Source of the DNA: Acidobacteriota bacterium
GTDB taxonomy: Bacteria > Acidobacteriota > Blastocatellia > Pyrinomonadales > Pyrinomonadaceae
Direction of reading: 5' to 3'
DNA length: 6,740 bases
Assembly: GCA_029777145.1 (NCBI GenBank)
Contig: JAKOSS010000990.1
Coordinates: 1 to 6,740, forward strand
Part shown: in pieces, positions 5,959 to 6,740 of the stretch
Numbering within the stretch: position 1 is the first letter of the stretch
How the letters are laid out: each line of letters begins with the position of its first letter
The notes under the pieces: generated by a model
The model's input: only the letters and a program-made list of their open reading frames with translations
What the model was told of the DNA's origin: nothing
Database searches by the model: none
Translations under genes and position numbers: made by a program

Positions 5959-6009
5959 ATAATCTTGATCCGTACAACGAATTTTTGATTCTTTCACAGG
6001 TCCGCCGAA

Positions 6010-6740
6010 TCAATCAACTATCCTGAGCGGTAGTTTTGAGTAGTCCGGCACGCCTTCCTCTTCATATTGTTCAGGCAATCGGCCGACACGACGGTCCCGA
6101 CCCTTTCTCCCGACATCGACTATGTCGAGGCGCTCAAGTACAACGTCGTCAGCAGCCTTTGACTTGATCTTGTCCAGATCCGCGGTGATCGACGCTCCGC
6201 TCGCAGCCGACCGCCTGACAATGACGACGTCGTCCGGGCGCCCGTCCCGGGAAAGTCCGCCGGCGGCCGCGATCGCCCTCGACAAAGTCATCCCTTCCCG
6301 AAACTGGACGGGCCGCGGATTATTGACACCCCCGATCACATACACCGGGAAGGCTTCGTTGACGGTTACAATGTCACCTGAAAAGATCTCGGGATTCGAC
6401 TCCGGCTTCCCTTTCAACAGGTCACTGAGACTGATGTTCAGAAATGTCGAACCGTTGCCCTCGGTCGCCTTCATGTCGGGTGCCGGGGAAACCGCGCCGG
6501 CGCCGCAGGATTGGTTCGCCGGGCGGAAGACCTGGATCTCGCCGCCAAGTTGGTCGGTCAGACCGCCGGAAAGAACTATCAGTTCGGCCAAGGAAACCTG
6601 CCTCTTCAACTGAAATCTCTGCGGCGTCCGGACCGCGCCGTAGACGACCGCCGTCGGGCGCGAAGACGTATCGAGAATCCGGACCACGACCTTCGGCTCA
6701 CGGAGCATGCGCTTCAATGCATTTTCGATCTTCAGGGAAA
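6010..6740 (-). CDS. Polysaccharide export (Wza-like) protein with two SLBB domains (partial, N-terminus beyond right edge)
   Basis: The last 242 residues of an SLBB-domain export protein are visible; the frame is open to the right edge and no native start lies in the window. The first residues, KIENALKRMLREPKVVVRILD, are the end of a Poly_export (PF02563-type) domain, which normally precedes SLBB repeats. SLBB 1 follows at about visible residues 26-75 (VVYGAVRTPQRFQL...LIVLSGGL). A Cys-containing linker, a strand rich in Asp and Val (IFSGDIVTVNE) and SLBB 2 at about 130-180 (VYVIGGVNNPRPVQF...AIAAAGGL) come next. The C-terminal tail is charged (GRKGRDRRVGRLPEQYEEEG). Family members form the periplasmic/outer-membrane channel through which capsule or exopolysaccharide leaves the cell. 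It precedes a small membrane protein and a secreted protease on the same strand. The first SLBB to second SLBB insert, about 60 residues, is rich in Gly, Ser and Pro. Confidence 0.9.
   Translation of the reverse strand, partial: SLKIENALKRMLREPKVVVRILDTSSRPTAVVYGAVRTPQRFQLKRQVSLAELIVLSGGLTDQLGGEIQVFRPANQSCGAGAVSPAPDMKATEGNGSTFLNISLSDLLKGKPESNPEIFSGDIVTVNEAFPVYVIGGVNNPRPVQFREGMTLSRAIAAAGGLSRDGRPDDVVIVRRSAASGASITADLDKIKSKAADDVVLERLDIVDVGRKGRDRRVGRLPEQYEEEGVPDYSKLPLRIVD

Noticed and set aside
5915..6013. TTG at 6013 as start of the small membrane protein
   Set aside because: Although it overlaps the previous stop as TTGA, the added 33 residues come from AT-rich leader containing a palindrome and hairpin and look non-coding.
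6122..6613. Open frame of 163 codons on the plus strand
   Set aside because: Antisense to the SLBB export protein; low-complexity Ser/Pro/Arg composition and no domain.

Overview
The window comes from a bacterial chromosome of moderately high GC content and holds six protein genes, five on the minus strand and one on the plus strand. The gene types suggest Acidobacteriota, possibly a Blastocatellia/Pyrinomonadales-like lineage: a standalone small zinc-ribbon protein, a secreted matrixin-type protease with extra beta domains, and a purD/queuosine-transporter/recG cluster. This placement rests on recalled family patterns and is tentative. No rRNA, tRNA, CRISPR array, insertion sequence or phage gene is visible.

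Reading the minus strand from the right edge, the first block (about 6740 to 4268) starts with the C-terminal part of an SLBB-domain polysaccharide export protein that runs off the window. Next come a 95-nt AT-rich leader, a 66-residue protein with two membrane helices, and, 4 nt later, a secreted matrixin metalloprotease that appears to start with TTG. The block ends at a good rho-independent terminator. The three genes look like the tail of a cell-surface operon concerned with polysaccharide export and an exported protease; a functional link between them is inference.

The middle block (about 3591 to 4413) carries the only plus-strand gene, a 126-residue protein with two CxxC/CxxC zinc ribbons and a strong ribosome binding site. 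Its upstream region is AT-rich, is shared with the divergent purD, and contains a sigma70-like promoter and a 23-bp inverted repeat. Downstream, 238 nt without a gene hold a GC-rich stem-loop and then three consecutive hairpins whose outer two carry U-rich tails pointing in opposite directions, so they can terminate both converging genes.

The left block (3590 to 1, minus strand) is a likely housekeeping operon. It contains purD (glycinamide ribonucleotide synthetase), a YhhQ-type queuosine precursor transporter coupled to purD by an ATGA overlap, and, 65 nt later, recG (branched-DNA helicase), which is cut by the left edge after helicase motif III. The first two products act in purine synthesis and in supply of a tRNA-modification precursor; RecG rescues stalled forks. 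Their grouping is probably transcriptional rather than one pathway.
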